A DNA stretch of 64,000 nucleotides, from positions 1 to 64,000 of the forward strand of contig NZ_CP135963.1 of the NCBI RefSeq assembly GCF_032460525.1, written 5' to 3'. Numbering within the stretch: position 1 is the first letter of the stretch; each line of letters begins with the position of its first letter. Below are positions 27,888 through 36,880 of this stretch, one piece after another. Made by a program: the position numbers and the translations under genes. The notes under the pieces are model-generated. The model did not search any database. It saw only the letters and a list, made by a program, of their open reading frames with translations, and was not told the DNA's origin. This DNA is from Geodermatophilus sp. DSM 44513. Its GTDB lineage: Bacteria; Actinomycetota; Actinomycetes; Mycobacteriales; Geodermatophilaceae.

Positions 27888-29852
27888 TCACTCGCCCGCG
27901 CCTCCGGTCGTCGGCGCCGCCTGCCCCTCGACGTCGGTGCCCGGGGTCGCCGGGGCGCTGGGCGACGGGGACGCCGGCGGGGAGTTGCCCGGGAGGGTGG
28001 TGCTCGGCGAGGCCGTCCCATCGCCCGGCGGGTCGGCCGTGGGGGCCGTGGTGGCGGTGGGCGTGGGGTCCGCGCCTCCGCGGCGCTGCCCGCTGTCGTC
28101 GTCGCGCTCGTCGTCGTCGTCCCGGCCGGTGTCGCCGGCCTGCCCCTCGTCGCTGCCGGTCGTCGGGGCGGGGGCCGTCGTGGGTGCCGGCGCGGCCGTG
28201 GTCGGGGCGGCGGGGGCGTCGTCCTGGCCGGTGCCGGTGCCGGTGTCCGGCCCACCGGTCTCCGGGGCGTAGTCCCGGGGGGCGTAGTAGAGGGTGACGG
28301 TGGAGCCCACCGCCACGTCCTCGCCGTACGGGTCGGTGGTGACCACGTCGCCCTCGTCCAGCGCCTGGCCCAGCGCGGCGAGGTCGTCGGCGTCGGCCTC
28401 CTCGGTGGACACCACCAGACCCTGGCCGGCCAGCAGCGCCTCGACGTCGCCGACGGGGTCGCCGACGTAGGCGGCGCTGTCGACGAGCACCGTCCCCGGG
28501 GCGGCGGCCTCGGTCGGCGCGGTGGTGGCGGTGGGGTCGGCCGTGGTGCCCGCCGGGTCCCCGTCGCCGCCGGTCAGCAGGAACGCGGCGCCCGCGCCGA
28601 GCAGCAGGAGCACCAGCAGGCCGGCCACCAGCAGCGGCCAGCGGCTGCGCCGGCCGCCGTCGGCACCGGCCGGGGCGGAGCCGTCCCCGTCGTCCTCCGG
28701 GGGACGGCGCAGCGGTGGCACGGCGTGCGCCGACGTCCGCGCGCCGGTGACCGGCGCACCGCCCACCGAGGCGGCGCCCATCACCTGCGTGCGGGTGTCG
28801 GCGAGGTCGTCGACGACCTCGGTCCGGGCTGCGGCACCGGTGGCCGGCGGCACGGGCGGCATGGTCCCGGGGCCCGGTGCCCGGACGGCGGGGGCCTGAC
28901 CGGAGACGCGTCCGTTGCCGGAGGCCGGACCCGCCGCGGCGGCCAGGCCCGTCCCGGCGGCCAGGCCGTGGCCGGCCAGACCGTTGCCGGCGGCTCGACC
29001 GTTCCCGGCGGCCAGGCCGTCGCCGGCGGCCACCGACCGGACGGCGGTGGCGAACGCGGCGCCGTCGGGGAACCGGTCGGCGGGGTCCTTGGCCAGGGCG
29101 CGCTCGACCAGCAGCCGCACCGCCGGAGGCACCTCGGTCGGCAGCGGCGGCGGCGGCCGGTTGATGTGCGCCAGGGCCACCGCGACCTGCGACGTCCCGT
29201 CGAAGGGGCGGCCGCCGGTCAGGCACTCGTAGCCGACGACGCCGAGGGAGTAGACGTCGGAGGCGGCGGTGACCTCGAAGCCCTGCGCCTGCTCGGGGGA
29301 GAGGTACTGGGCCGTGCCGACGACCATGCCGGTGCGGGTCAGCGGGGTGGCGTCCCGGGCCCGGGCGATGCCGAAGTCGGTCAGCTTCACCACGCCGTCG
29401 GGCCGGACGATGAGGTTGCCCGGCTTGATGTCGCGGTGCACGACACCGGCGTGGTGCGCTGCCGACAGGCCGTCGGCGGCCTGACCGAGGACGTGCAGCG
29501 TCCAGTCGACCGGCAGCGTCCCCTCCTCGTGCAGGATCGTGACCAGCGGCTTGCCCTCGACCAGCTCCATGACGAGGAACGCCAGTTGCGACCCGCGGTC
29601 GTCCTCGGTCTCGCCGTAGTCGTAGACCGAGGCGATGTTGGGGTGCGACAGCGCGGCGGTGTGCCGGGCCTCGTTGCGGAAGCGGGCCAGGAAGCTCGGG
29701 TCGCCGGTGAACTCGCTGCGCAGCACCTTGGCGGCGACCTCGCGGTCCAGGACGCGGTCGCGGGCCCGCCACACCTCGCCCATGCCGCCCGTGGCGATGG
29801 GTGCGGTGATCTCGTAGCGCCCGGCGAGCATCGTCCCGGTCGACAGCGTCAT
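27888..29852 (-). CDS. pknA: Serine/threonine protein kinase PknA-like with an extracellular PASTA-like module
   Basis: Second receptor-type kinase of the division cluster. The 654-aa protein has Lys42, HRDIKPGN (Asp141) and DFG (Asp159) in the kinase domain. A Gly/Ala/Asn-rich juxtamembrane stretch (about 278-325, repeated AAGNG units) and a membrane helix (about 395-417) follow. The outside part has one PASTA-like unit (VLVDSAAYVGDPVGDVEALLAGQGL, then GDVVTTDPYGEDVAVGSTVTL) and a long Pro/Thr/Asp-rich tail. Mycobacterial PknA has no extracellular sensor domain, so this layout differs. The start overlaps the pbpA stop by four bases. Confidence 0.9.
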   Translation of the reverse strand: MTLSTGTMLAGRYEITAPIATGGMGEVWRARDRVLDREVAAKVLRSEFTGDPSFLARFRNEARHTAALSHPNIASVYDYGETEDDRGSQLAFLVMELVEGKPLVTILHEEGTLPVDWTLHVLGQAADGLSAAHHAGVVHRDIKPGNLIVRPDGVVKLTDFGIARARDATPLTRTGMVVGTAQYLSPEQAQGFEVTAASDVYSLGVVGYECLTGGRPFDGTSQVAVALAHINRPPPPLPTEVPPAVRLLVERALAKDPADRFPDGAAFATAVRSVAAGDGLAAGNGRAAGNGLAGHGLAAGTGLAAAAGPASGNGRVSGQAPAVRAPGPGTMPPVPPATGAAARTEVVDDLADTRTQVMGAASVGGAPVTGARTSAHAVPPLRRPPEDDGDGSAPAGADGGRRSRWPLLVAGLLVLLLLGAGAAFLLTGGDGDPAGTTADPTATTAPTEAAAPGTVLVDSAAYVGDPVGDVEALLAGQGLVVSTEEADADDLAALGQALDEGDVVTTDPYGEDVAVGSTVTLYYAPRDYAPETGGPDTGTGTGQDDAPAAPTTAAPAPTTAPAPTTGSDEGQAGDTGRDDDDERDDDSGQRRGGADPTPTATTAPTADPPGDGTASPSTTLPGNSPPASPSPSAPATPGTDVEGQAAPTTGGAGE

Positions 29853-31294
29853 GAGCCGCCCTGTCCCTCGAGGTGGGCCTGCATGACCTCACGGGCGATG
29901 GGCGCGGACACGTCGCCGCCCGTGCCCCCGCCGTTGGCCACGAAGACCGCGACGGCGATCTGCGGGTCCTCGGCCGGGGCGAACCCGATGAACCAGTTGT
30001 GGTCGGGCCCGGCGTTCTCCGCCGTCCCGGTCTTGCCCGCGACGGTGACGCCGTCGATCCGCGCCCGGCGGCCGCTGCCGTCCTCGACGACGCTGACCAT
30101 CATCTCGGTCAGCTGGTCGGCGACCTCCGGGGAGACCGGCTCGCCCAGCTCGTCGGGGTCGGCCTCGTCGATGACCGACAGGTCCGGTGCGCGCACCTGG
30201 TCGACCAGGTAGGGGCGCATCAGCGACCCGTCGTTGCCCACCGCGGAGGCGATCATCGCCGCCTGCAGGGGGGTCAGCTGCACGTCCTGCTGGCCGATGG
30301 AGCTCACGCCGAGCTGGGCGTCGTTCTCGATCTCGCCCAGGGTGCTGCCCTCGACGGTCAGCGGGATCTCGTACCCCTCGCCGGTGATGCCGAACGCCTC
30401 GGCCATCTCGCGGACCCGCTGCTCGCCGAGGTCGATGCCCAGCTGGGCGAACGCGGTGTTGCAGGAGACGGTGAGGGCGTCCAGCAGGCTCTGCCGGCCG
30501 CTGGGGTCGCAGTCCGAGCCGCCGAAGTTCTCCAGCGGCGTCGTGGTGCCGGGCAGGACCAGCTCCTCGGGCGCCGCCACCACGGTGTCCGGCGTGTAGC
30601 CGCCGTCGGCCAGCGCCGCGGCCGACACGACCACCTTGAAGATCGACCCGGGCGAGTACCGCGCGTCGATCGCCCGGTTCAGCCGCGGGTCGACCTCCAG
30701 CGCCTCGAGCTGCTCGGCGTAGGCCCGGATGTCGGCGGGCTGGTGGCTGGACAGCAGCGTCGGGTCGTAGGTCGGCGTGCTGGCCATGCCCAGCACCGCC
30801 CCGGTGGCCGGGTCCAGGGCCACCACGGCGCCGGTGACGCCCTCCAGGCCGGCCATCGCGGTCTCCTGGACGGCCGGGTCCAGGGTGAGCACGACGTCGC
30901 CGCCGGCGGGCTCGCGGCCGGTGAACAGGTCGGCCACCCGCCGGACGAAGAACCGGTCGTCGGTGCCGGCGAGCACCCCGTCGGCGGCCCGCTCCATCTG
31001 CCAGGTGTCGTAGACCAGCGAGTAGTAGCCGGTGACCGGCGCGTACACCGGGCCGTTCGCGTACTGCCGCAGGTAGTTCAGCCGGCCGTCGGTCGGCACG
31101 GAGAAGGCGACCTCGGTGCCCCCGACGATCATCGAGCCGCGCTCGCGGTCGTACTCCTCGGCCAGCACGCGGGTGTTGCGGCCGTCGGCGCGCAGCTCCT
31201 CGGAGCGGACCACCTGGATGACGTTGACGTTGACGATGAGCAGCGTGAACAGCACGAGCACGCTGATCGCAACGCGGCGCAGCGGGGCGTTCAC
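29849..31294 (-). CDS. pbpA: Penicillin-binding protein A (class B transpeptidase)
   Basis: DD-transpeptidase that cross-links peptidoglycan, partner of the RodA/FtsW-type polymerase. The 481-aa protein has an N-terminal membrane anchor (about 8-28) and a pedestal domain. The transpeptidase domain carries SXXK at Ser217-Lys220 (SIFK), SCN at 277-279 and KTG at 421-423. Size and order (rodA-pbpA-pknA-pknB) match mycobacterial PbpA. It overlaps both rodA and pknA by four bases, so translation is coupled along the operon. Confidence 0.96.
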   Translation of the reverse strand: MNAPLRRVAISVLVLFTLLIVNVNVIQVVRSEELRADGRNTRVLAEEYDRERGSMIVGGTEVAFSVPTDGRLNYLRQYANGPVYAPVTGYYSLVYDTWQMERAADGVLAGTDDRFFVRRVADLFTGREPAGGDVVLTLDPAVQETAMAGLEGVTGAVVALDPATGAVLGMASTPTYDPTLLSSHQPADIRAYAEQLEALEVDPRLNRAIDARYSPGSIFKVVVSAAALADGGYTPDTVVAAPEELVLPGTTTPLENFGGSDCDPSGRQSLLDALTVSCNTAFAQLGIDLGEQRVREMAEAFGITGEGYEIPLTVEGSTLGEIENDAQLGVSSIGQQDVQLTPLQAAMIASAVGNDGSLMRPYLVDQVRAPDLSVIDEADPDELGEPVSPEVADQLTEMMVSVVEDGSGRRARIDGVTVAGKTGTAENAGPDHNWFIGFAPAEDPQIAVAVFVANGGGTGGDVSAPIAREVMQAHLEGQGGS

Positions 31295-32709
31295 GTCTGC
31301 ACCACCTCGGTCGGGGCGTCGCCGAGGGCCGGCCGCGGCGGCCCGGCGGGGGCGGCCGGGCGGCGGGCGGCGTCGCTGATCCGCACCAGGATCGCGACCA
31401 GCACGAAGTTGGCCACCAGTGAGGACCCGCCGTAGGCGAGGAACGGCGTGGTCAGCCCGGTCAGCGGCAGCAGCCCGGTGACGCCGCCCAGGACGACGAA
31501 CACCTGCCAGGCGATCGCGAAGGACAGGCCCGCGGCCAGCAGCTTGCCGAAGGCGTCCCGGCAGATCAGCGACGTCCGCAGGCCGCGCTCGACCAGGACG
31601 AGGTAGACGATGATCACCGCGACCAGGCCGAACAGGCCCAGCTCCTCACCCACCGCGGCGGCGATGAAGTCGCTCTTGGCCACCGGCACCTGGTCGGGAC
31701 GCCCGCCGCCGAGGCCGGCGCCGAACAGCCCGCCGGTGCCCAGGCCGAACAGCGCCTGCGCGACCTGGAACCCCGAGCCGTCGTAGTACTCGAAGGGGTC
31801 CAGCCAGGAGTCGACGCGCTGCTGCACGTGGCCGAACAGCTGGTAGGCGATCAGCGCGCCGCCGGCGAACAGGCCCAGGCCGATGACCAGCCAGCTGGCC
31901 CGCTCCGTGGCCACGTAGAGCATCACCACGAAGATGCCGAACAGCAGCAGCGAGCTGCCCAGGTCGCGCTCGAAGACCAGCACGAGGATCGACAGCCCCC
32001 AGGCCACCAGCACCGGGCCGAGGTCGCGGCCGCGCGGCAGCTCCAGGCCCATCACGCGGCGGCTGGCCAGCGCCAGGACGTCGCGCTTGTCGACCAGGTA
32101 GGCGGCGAAGAAGACGGTCAGGCAGATCTTGGCGAACTCGCCGGGCTGGATGCTGAAGCCGGCCACCCGGATCCAGATCTTGGCGCCGTTGACCTCCGAC
32201 AGCGAGGCCGGCAGCAGCGCCGGGATGGCCAGCAGCACCAGGCCGACCAGCGCCAGGGTGTAGGCGAAGCGGGACAGCAGCCGGTGGTCGCGCAGCACCA
32301 GCAGGACGGCGACGAACAGGACCAGGCCGAGGGTGGCCCACACCAGTTGCACGGGGGCGTCCTCGCGGCTGACCGTGCTGCCGGCCTGCTGGGCGGCGAG
32401 GTCGAGCCGGTGGATGAAGGACAGCCCGAGGCCGACCAGCAGGGCGACCGACGGCAGCAGCAGCGGGTCGGCGTAGGGGGCCCAGCGGCGCACGACCAGG
32501 TGCGCGACGGTCCACAGCGCGGTGAACCAGACGCCGAAGGTGGCCAGCTCCGTGGTCAGCGCGCCGGTCACGGTGAGGTCGACGATCGCCTGGGCGACCA
32601 GCGTGATGACGACGGCGAAGCCGAGCAGGGCCAGTTCGGTGCCGCGGCGCGTGGGTGGCGCCTCCGTGCCCACCGCCGCGCGGGGGTCGGTGCCGGGACC
32701 GCTGCTCAT
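31291..32709 (-). CDS. rodA: FtsW/RodA/SpoVE family SEDS peptidoglycan glycosyltransferase
   Basis: Polytopic glycosyltransferase that polymerises lipid II with its cognate transpeptidase PbpA. The 472-aa protein shows about 10-12 helices. SEDS landmarks include GAKIWIRVAGFSIQPGEFAKI, LVFERDLGSSLLLFGIFVVML, the catalytic-region Asp in the extracellular WLDPFEYYDGSGFQ loop, and AVGEELGLFG..TTPFLAYGGSS near the end. The C-terminus is Pro-rich and cytoplasmic. ATG 32709 lies 40 bp after pstP. Confidence 0.95.
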   Translation of the reverse strand: MSSGPGTDPRAAVGTEAPPTRRGTELALLGFAVVITLVAQAIVDLTVTGALTTELATFGVWFTALWTVAHLVVRRWAPYADPLLLPSVALLVGLGLSFIHRLDLAAQQAGSTVSREDAPVQLVWATLGLVLFVAVLLVLRDHRLLSRFAYTLALVGLVLLAIPALLPASLSEVNGAKIWIRVAGFSIQPGEFAKICLTVFFAAYLVDKRDVLALASRRVMGLELPRGRDLGPVLVAWGLSILVLVFERDLGSSLLLFGIFVVMLYVATERASWLVIGLGLFAGGALIAYQLFGHVQQRVDSWLDPFEYYDGSGFQVAQALFGLGTGGLFGAGLGGGRPDQVPVAKSDFIAAAVGEELGLFGLVAVIIVYLVLVERGLRTSLICRDAFGKLLAAGLSFAIAWQVFVVLGGVTGLLPLTGLTTPFLAYGGSSLVANFVLVAILVRISDAARRPAAPAGPPRPALGDAPTEVVQT

Positions 32710-32749
32710 GCGACCTCCTCCCCCACCCGACGTCGGGTCGCCGGCCGGC

Positions 32750-34180
32750 TCACGGCGCCTCCCGGCAGTCCACGCCGGGCTCCAGTGTGGCCGTGGCGCG
32801 CGGCGACGTGGGCGCGGCGGAGGTCGGGCTCGGCGTGGCGGGCGCGGCGTCGGTCGGGGCGGCGCTCGGCGCCGCCGGGTCGGCCGGGACGGGGGGCGTC
32901 GACGGCTCAGCGCTGGGCAGGGCCGGGGACGGGGTCGGCTCGGCCTCCGGCGGGGGCGGGCAGACCTGCAGGCGCTGGTCGCGCAGCATCGCCACGATGC
33001 GCTCGGCGTGGCCGGCGTCGGTGGCCTCGATGCCGCGCTGCACCTTGCTCGCGCCGGCCGGGGTCAGGTCGGCGACGGGCAGGTCGGTGACGTCGGCGAC
33101 GCGGTTGAGCTCGACCCCCAGCAGCGAGCTGTCCAGCCCGCGGAACACGGTCACCTGCTGGCCGCCGGCGGTGTCCTGGACCCCGACGAACCAGTTGGAC
33201 AGCACCCACAGGTAGGCGCCCACCGCGGCCACACCGAGCAGGACGACGGCGGCCAGCGCCGCGAGCACCCGGCGCCGCCCGCGACCGGGGGGCGGGGCGG
33301 CGACCCGGCCGGCTCCTCCACCGACCCCGGCCTCCGGCGGGGCCGGCTGCGGGCCGGCCAGCGCGGCCCGCCCGGCGGCCGAGCGGGGGTCGACCGCGCG
33401 CTGCCCGACGTTGTCGCCCGCGGCGCCGTCGACCACCGGGTCGACCGGGTAGGTGCCGCCTCCGCCGTCCTCGACGACGTCGGCCACGATCACCGTGATG
33501 TTGTCCGGGCCGCCGCTGCGCAGGGCGAGCTCGACCAGCCGGTCGGCCGTCGAGTGCGGGTCGGGGTCCAGCAGCGCCTCGGCGAGGGTCTCCTCGCTGA
33601 CCACGCCGGACAGGCCGTCGGAGCACAGCAGGTAGCGGTCCCCGGCCCGGGCCTCGCGCATCGACAGGTCCGGGTCGACGTCCTGGCCGTTGAGCGCGCG
33701 CAGCAGCAGCGAGCGCTGCGGGTGGTGGTTGGCCTCCTCGGGCGTGATCCGCCCGTCGTCGATCAGCGTCTGGACGAACGTGTCGTCGTGGGTGATCTGC
33801 TGCAGCACCCCGTCGCGCAGCAGGTAGGCCCGCGAGTCGCCGACGTGGCACAGCGCCAGCCGGCCGCCGGCGAACAGGACGGCGGTCAGCGTGGTGCCCA
33901 TGCCCTCCAGCTGCGGGGACTCGCGGATCACCTCGCGCAGGTGCTCGCTGCCGTCGAAGACCGCCTCGCGCAGCGCCCGCAGCATGTCCCCGGACGGCGC
34001 GTCGTCGTCCAGGTGCTCCAGCGCGGCGATGACCACCTTGCTGGCGACGTCGCCCGCGGCGTGCCCGCCCATGCCGTCGGCGACGGCCAGCAGCCGCGGG
34101 CCGGCGTAGACGGAGTCCTGGTTGTTGCCGCGGACCAGGCCGCGGTCGGACCGGGCTGCGTAGCGCAGCGCGAGGCTCAT
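32750..34180 (-). CDS. pstP: PP2C-family protein serine/threonine phosphatase PstP
   Basis: Dephosphorylates PknA/PknB and their substrates. The 476-aa protein starts with the PP2C core: RGNNQDSVYAGPRLLAVADGMGGHAAGD (metal-binding Asp22 and Asp35), the central LCHVGDSRAYLLRDG, LLCSDGLSGVV and SGGPDNITVIVAD. After a Pro-rich linker there is a membrane helix (about 308-330) and an extracellular domain with a Pro/Ala/Thr-rich tail. The layout equals mycobacterial PstP but the tail is longer. It lies 28 bp after fhaB in the operon. Confidence 0.95.
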   Translation of the reverse strand: MSLALRYAARSDRGLVRGNNQDSVYAGPRLLAVADGMGGHAAGDVASKVVIAALEHLDDDAPSGDMLRALREAVFDGSEHLREVIRESPQLEGMGTTLTAVLFAGGRLALCHVGDSRAYLLRDGVLQQITHDDTFVQTLIDDGRITPEEANHHPQRSLLLRALNGQDVDPDLSMREARAGDRYLLCSDGLSGVVSEETLAEALLDPDPHSTADRLVELALRSGGPDNITVIVADVVEDGGGGTYPVDPVVDGAAGDNVGQRAVDPRSAAGRAALAGPQPAPPEAGVGGGAGRVAAPPPGRGRRRVLAALAAVVLLGVAAVGAYLWVLSNWFVGVQDTAGGQQVTVFRGLDSSLLGVELNRVADVTDLPVADLTPAGASKVQRGIEATDAGHAERIVAMLRDQRLQVCPPPPEAEPTPSPALPSAEPSTPPVPADPAAPSAAPTDAAPATPSPTSAAPTSPRATATLEPGVDCREAP

Positions 34181-34208
34181 CGGGGCCGGCTCCCCGCGGT
34201 GCCGCCGG

Positions 34209-34670
34209 TCACGCGCGCAGCTCCAGGGCGGTCTGGCCGATGCGGATCGGCTGACCCGGGGCGACCAGCAGCGGGCCCTGCACGCGCTGTTGGTCGAGGT
34301 AGGTGCCGTTGGTGGAGCCGAGGTCCTCGACGTACCACTGGCCGTTGCGGTTGGTCAGCCGCGCGTGCCGGGAGCTGGCGAAGTCGTCGGTCAGCACCAG
34401 GGTCGAGTCGTCGGCACGGCCGATGAGGATCGGCTGGTCACCGAGGGTGATCTTGGTGCCGCTCAGCGGGCCGGCGGTGACGACCAGCGTCCGCGGGCCA
34501 CGGGCCTTCCGGCCGCCGGCCCTGGCCGCCCGCGGCGGCACCGACGACACCCGGCCGGCGCGGCCGCCGAACAGGTCGGCGCGGACCACCCGGAAGGCGG
34601 CGAAGATGAACAGCCACAGCAGCAGCAGGAAGCCGAAGCGGAAGATCTGCAGCACGATCTCGGGGGTCAC
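34209..34670 (-). CDS. fhaB: FHA domain protein FhaB (FipA-type)
   Basis: Phosphothreonine-binding adaptor linked to PknA/PknB signalling and division. The 153-aa protein has a membrane helix at about 5-28 (LQIFRFGFLLLLWLFIFAAFRVV), a basic linker and a C-terminal FHA domain with the hallmark segments ILIGRADDS, SSRHARL and DLGSTNGTYLD. Start ATG 34670. It is the second gene of the minus-strand operon. Confidence 0.94.
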   Translation of the reverse strand: MTPEIVLQIFRFGFLLLLWLFIFAAFRVVRADLFGGRAGRVSSVPPRAARAGGRKARGPRTLVVTAGPLSGTKITLGDQPILIGRADDSTLVLTDDFASSRHARLTNRNGQWYVEDLGSTNGTYLDQQRVQGPLLVAPGQPIRIGQTALELRA

Positions 34671-34727
34671 GACCGCACCCCGCCGGTGCCGGACCTCGCG
34701 GGGTCGGTCACGGGCGCACCACCGGCC

Positions 34728-35534
34728 TCACGCGCCGTCCTGCCGGTAGACCAGCACCGAGTGGCCGATGCGGATGACGTCGCCGTCGGCGAGCGGCTGG
34801 CGGGTGATCCGGCGGCCGTTGACCAGTGTGCCGTTCGTGGAGCCGAGGTCCTCGGCGATCGCCGTCCCCTCGTCCAGGACGACGTCGACGTGCTTGCGGC
34901 TCACCCCGGTGTCGGGCAGCCGGATGTCGGCGTCGGTGCCGCGGCCGATCACGTTGCGCCCGGTGGTCAGCTCGTGCCGCGTGCCCGGGCCGTCGACGAG
35001 CAGCACGTGGGTGACGCCGGGGCGGCTGCCGGCGCGCCCGACCACGGTCGAGGGCGACTGCCGGCCGGTGTCGGTGGCCATGCGGCCCGGCACGGGCGGC
35101 ACCGGGGGGATCGCGCCGCTGCGCGGACCGGCCGTGCCGCCCAGCGGGGTGCCCGGGCGGGCCGGGTCGGCGACGTGCGACCTGACCTCGAAGACGCCGG
35201 TGGGCAGCTCGCCGTCCCGCTGCAGGCGCACCTGCACGGCGTCGAAGACCTGGTAGCCCTCGGCCTCGATGTGCTCGGTGACCATGTCGGCGAGCTGGGC
35301 GGCGAGCTGCTCGGACCACTCGGCGAGGTGGTCGTAGTCGGTGGCGCCCAGCCGCACGTCGTACACGTTGGGCGCGAGCACCCGGCCCTCGCCCATCACG
35401 GCGCGCTGCTCGTCGGCCTCGCGGGTGAGGGCCTTGGCGATCTCCGCGGGGTGCACCTTGCCCTTGAAGATGCGGGCGAACGCCAGCCCGACCATGCCCT
35501 CCAGTCGTCGCTCGAAGCGCTGCAGCACGCCCAC
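34728..35534 (-). CDS. fhaA: FHA domain protein FhaA with N-terminal DUF3662
   Basis: Adaptor phosphorylated by PknB that regulates cell wall synthesis (in mycobacteria through the MurJ pseudokinase). The 268-aa protein has an N-terminal DUF3662 domain (about 1-125, GVLQRFERRLEGMVGLAFARIFKGKVHPAEIA), a Pro/Arg/Gly linker, and a C-terminal FHA domain (GRNVIGRGTDADIRL, VSRKHVDV, EDLGSTNGTLVNG). GTG 35534 is chosen because AAGGGAGCG lies at good spacing upstream and the conserved VGVLQRFE begins there. It heads the fhaA-to-pknB operon, back to back with tRNA-Leu. Confidence 0.94.
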   Translation of the reverse strand: MGVLQRFERRLEGMVGLAFARIFKGKVHPAEIAKALTREADEQRAVMGEGRVLAPNVYDVRLGATDYDHLAEWSEQLAAQLADMVTEHIEAEGYQVFDAVQVRLQRDGELPTGVFEVRSHVADPARPGTPLGGTAGPRSGAIPPVPPVPGRMATDTGRQSPSTVVGRAGSRPGVTHVLLVDGPGTRHELTTGRNVIGRGTDADIRLPDTGVSRKHVDVVLDEGTAIAEDLGSTNGTLVNGRRITRQPLADGDVIRIGHSVLVYRQDGA

Positions 35535-35691
35535 AGTCGCTCCCTTGCGCTCGCTCGGTCCTCCGGTCTGCCATCCGTGATCGTAGCCGGGTGCGGGCCG
35601 GCCAGCCGCGGACCGACTCACGTCGGCGGGCGCACGACGACCCCGCCGGGACGCCGTCCGGGCCCGTCCCGGACGCCCGGGGGGAGGCTGC

Positions 35692-35697
35692 TACTGT
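35692..35697 (+). promoter_or_regulatory. Putative -10 element for tRNA-Leu
   Basis: TACTGT, 12 bases ahead of the mature tRNA. It is the same hexamer as before the S49 peptidase gene. Confidence 0.35.
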
Positions 35698-35709
35698 CGT
35701 CCCTCGCCG

Positions 35710-35792
35710 GGGCAAGTGGCGGAATGGCAGACGCGCACGGTTCAGGTCCGTGTGTCCGAGAGGACGTGGGGGTTCAACTCCCCCCTTGCCCA
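35710..35792 (+). tRNA. tRNA-Leu (anticodon CAG)
   Basis: An 83-nt type II tRNA. Acceptor GGGCAAG pairs with CTTGCCC, the anticodon arm CACGG-TTCAGGT-CCGTG shows CAG, the variable arm is long (GTCCGAGAGGAC), and the T-arm is GGGGG-TTCAACT-CCCCC. CCA is not encoded (CCCACAG). It reads CUG, the dominant leucine codon in this genome. A tRNA-Leu beside fhaA is typical of actinobacteria. Confidence 0.97.
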
Positions 35793-35801
35793 CAGGTGCG
35801 A

Positions 35802-35835
35802 CGAGGGCCCCGGGGAGACCTCCCCGGGGCCCTCG
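35802..35835. terminator. Strong bidirectional hairpin after tRNA-Leu
   Basis: CGAGGGCCCCGGGGA (35802-35816) pairs perfectly with TCCCCGGGGCCCTCG (35821-35835) around GACC. It sits between tRNA-Leu and the convergent SnoaL gene and can terminate both. Confidence 0.75.
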
Positions 35836-35840
35836 CGTCG

Positions 35841-36227
35841 TCAGGCGGTGCCCCCGCGCTCCTGGATGAACGCCGCGGAGTCGTAGTAGGTGCGCACGCC
35901 GGTGAGGCGCTCATCGTCGCCCTGGATGACGGTCACGCCGCGGTAGCGGAACGGCTTGCCGCTGCGCAGGGTGCCGGTCGACGTCCACTCCAGGGCGGCG
36001 CTGTCCTCGCCGACGACGCTGTGCGTGAAGGTGGTCTCCAGGTCGCCGAAGACGTTGCGGTAGTCCTCCCAGAACGTCTTCGCGCCGTCCTTGCCGCTGG
36101 TCTGGTGGTGCTCGTCGAGCTTGGACAGCTCGGCGTCGTCCCCGGTGAGCTCGATCATGGGCGCCACGTCGCGGTCGCTGTCGATCCGGTGCAGGGCGTC
36201 GGTGAAGCGTTCGGTCATGGAGTGCAC
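35841..36227 (-). CDS. SnoaL-like/NTF2-fold protein
   Basis: A 128-aa single-domain protein of the cone-shaped NTF2/SnoaL superfamily: TERFTDALHRIDSDRDVAPMIELTGDDAELS, WEDYRNVFGDLETTF, and the strands LEWTSTGTL, FRYRGVTVIQ and LTGVRTYYDSAAFI. The superfamily includes enzymes and ligand binders, and no catalytic pair can be assigned. GTG 36227 is preferred over ATG 36218 because AGGAGG lies nine bases before the GTG. Confidence 0.75.
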   Translation of the reverse strand: MHSMTERFTDALHRIDSDRDVAPMIELTGDDAELSKLDEHHQTSGKDGAKTFWEDYRNVFGDLETTFTHSVVGEDSAALEWTSTGTLRSGKPFRYRGVTVIQGDDERLTGVRTYYDSAAFIQERGGTA

Positions 36228-36318
36228 GGGGTCGTCCTCCTGGTCGTCGGGGCACTGGCCCGGCCACCTACCCGCCTCCCGGCGTCCCCACCCGCTCGGC
36301 CGACCGGCCCGGTAGCAC

Positions 36319-36738
36319 TCAGCTGAGCGGCTGCCGACCGCGTCCGCGGGCGAGCGTCTGCGCCAGCAGCACCGCGCCCCACGGGCCGATGACCCAGAAC
36401 GGCCAGAAGTACTGCAGGTCGGCCTGCGCGATCGAGGTGAGCGTCCAGACGGCGAGCACGACGACCGCGGTGACGGCCCAGGAGCGCCGAGCCGCCTCGA
36501 GGCTGCCTCCGCCGCACCCGGTGCGGACGACGGGAGTGGCGGACCGAGCCTGGACGGCGGGCAGTGGCAGGTCCTCGGTGAGCGCCGCCAGCTCGCCGTA
36601 GGTGCGGGCGGCGTAGGCGCGGGCCAGCCGCTCGTCGTACTCGGCGACGGTGAGCCGCCCGGCGCTCATCTGGTCACCCAGTCGGGCGGCGACGGCGCTG
36701 CGGTCGGCGTCGGCGGCGCGCAGGTGCGGCTCGGGCAT
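36319..36738 (-). CDS. DUF1707 SHOCT-like membrane protein
   Basis: A 139-aa protein with an N-terminal DUF1707 domain (LRAADADRSAVAARLGDQMSAGRLTVAEYDERLARAYAARTYGELAALTEDLP). Two membrane helices follow (about 86-105 and 110-128), with a short basic tail. DUF1707 proteins are widespread in actinobacteria and their function is unknown. ATG 36738 follows GAGGAGGAG, which settles the start against a longer frame upstream. Confidence 0.8.
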   Translation of the reverse strand: MPEPHLRAADADRSAVAARLGDQMSAGRLTVAEYDERLARAYAARTYGELAALTEDLPLPAVQARSATPVVRTGCGGGSLEAARRSWAVTAVVVLAVWTLTSIAQADLQYFWPFWVIGPWGAVLLAQTLARGRGRQPLS

Positions 36739-36812
36739 CTCGGGCTCCTCCTCGGTACGGGTCCCCAGTCTCGGGCGGGGCCGGGCCCGCGCGGTACTGA
36801 CGGACGTCACCG

Positions 36813-36826
36813 GTTCCACGTGGAAC
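36813..36826. promoter_or_regulatory. parS-like palindrome GTTCCACGTGGAAC, site 2
   Basis: A perfect copy in the 142-bp gap between the divergent DUF1707 and HhH-GPD genes. It is identical to the other three sites. Confidence 0.75.
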
Positions 36827-36880
36827 GCCGTCAGGCCTCCGAGGGCTGCTGCCGGTGCTGGCGCGGGTACTGGGTGCGGC

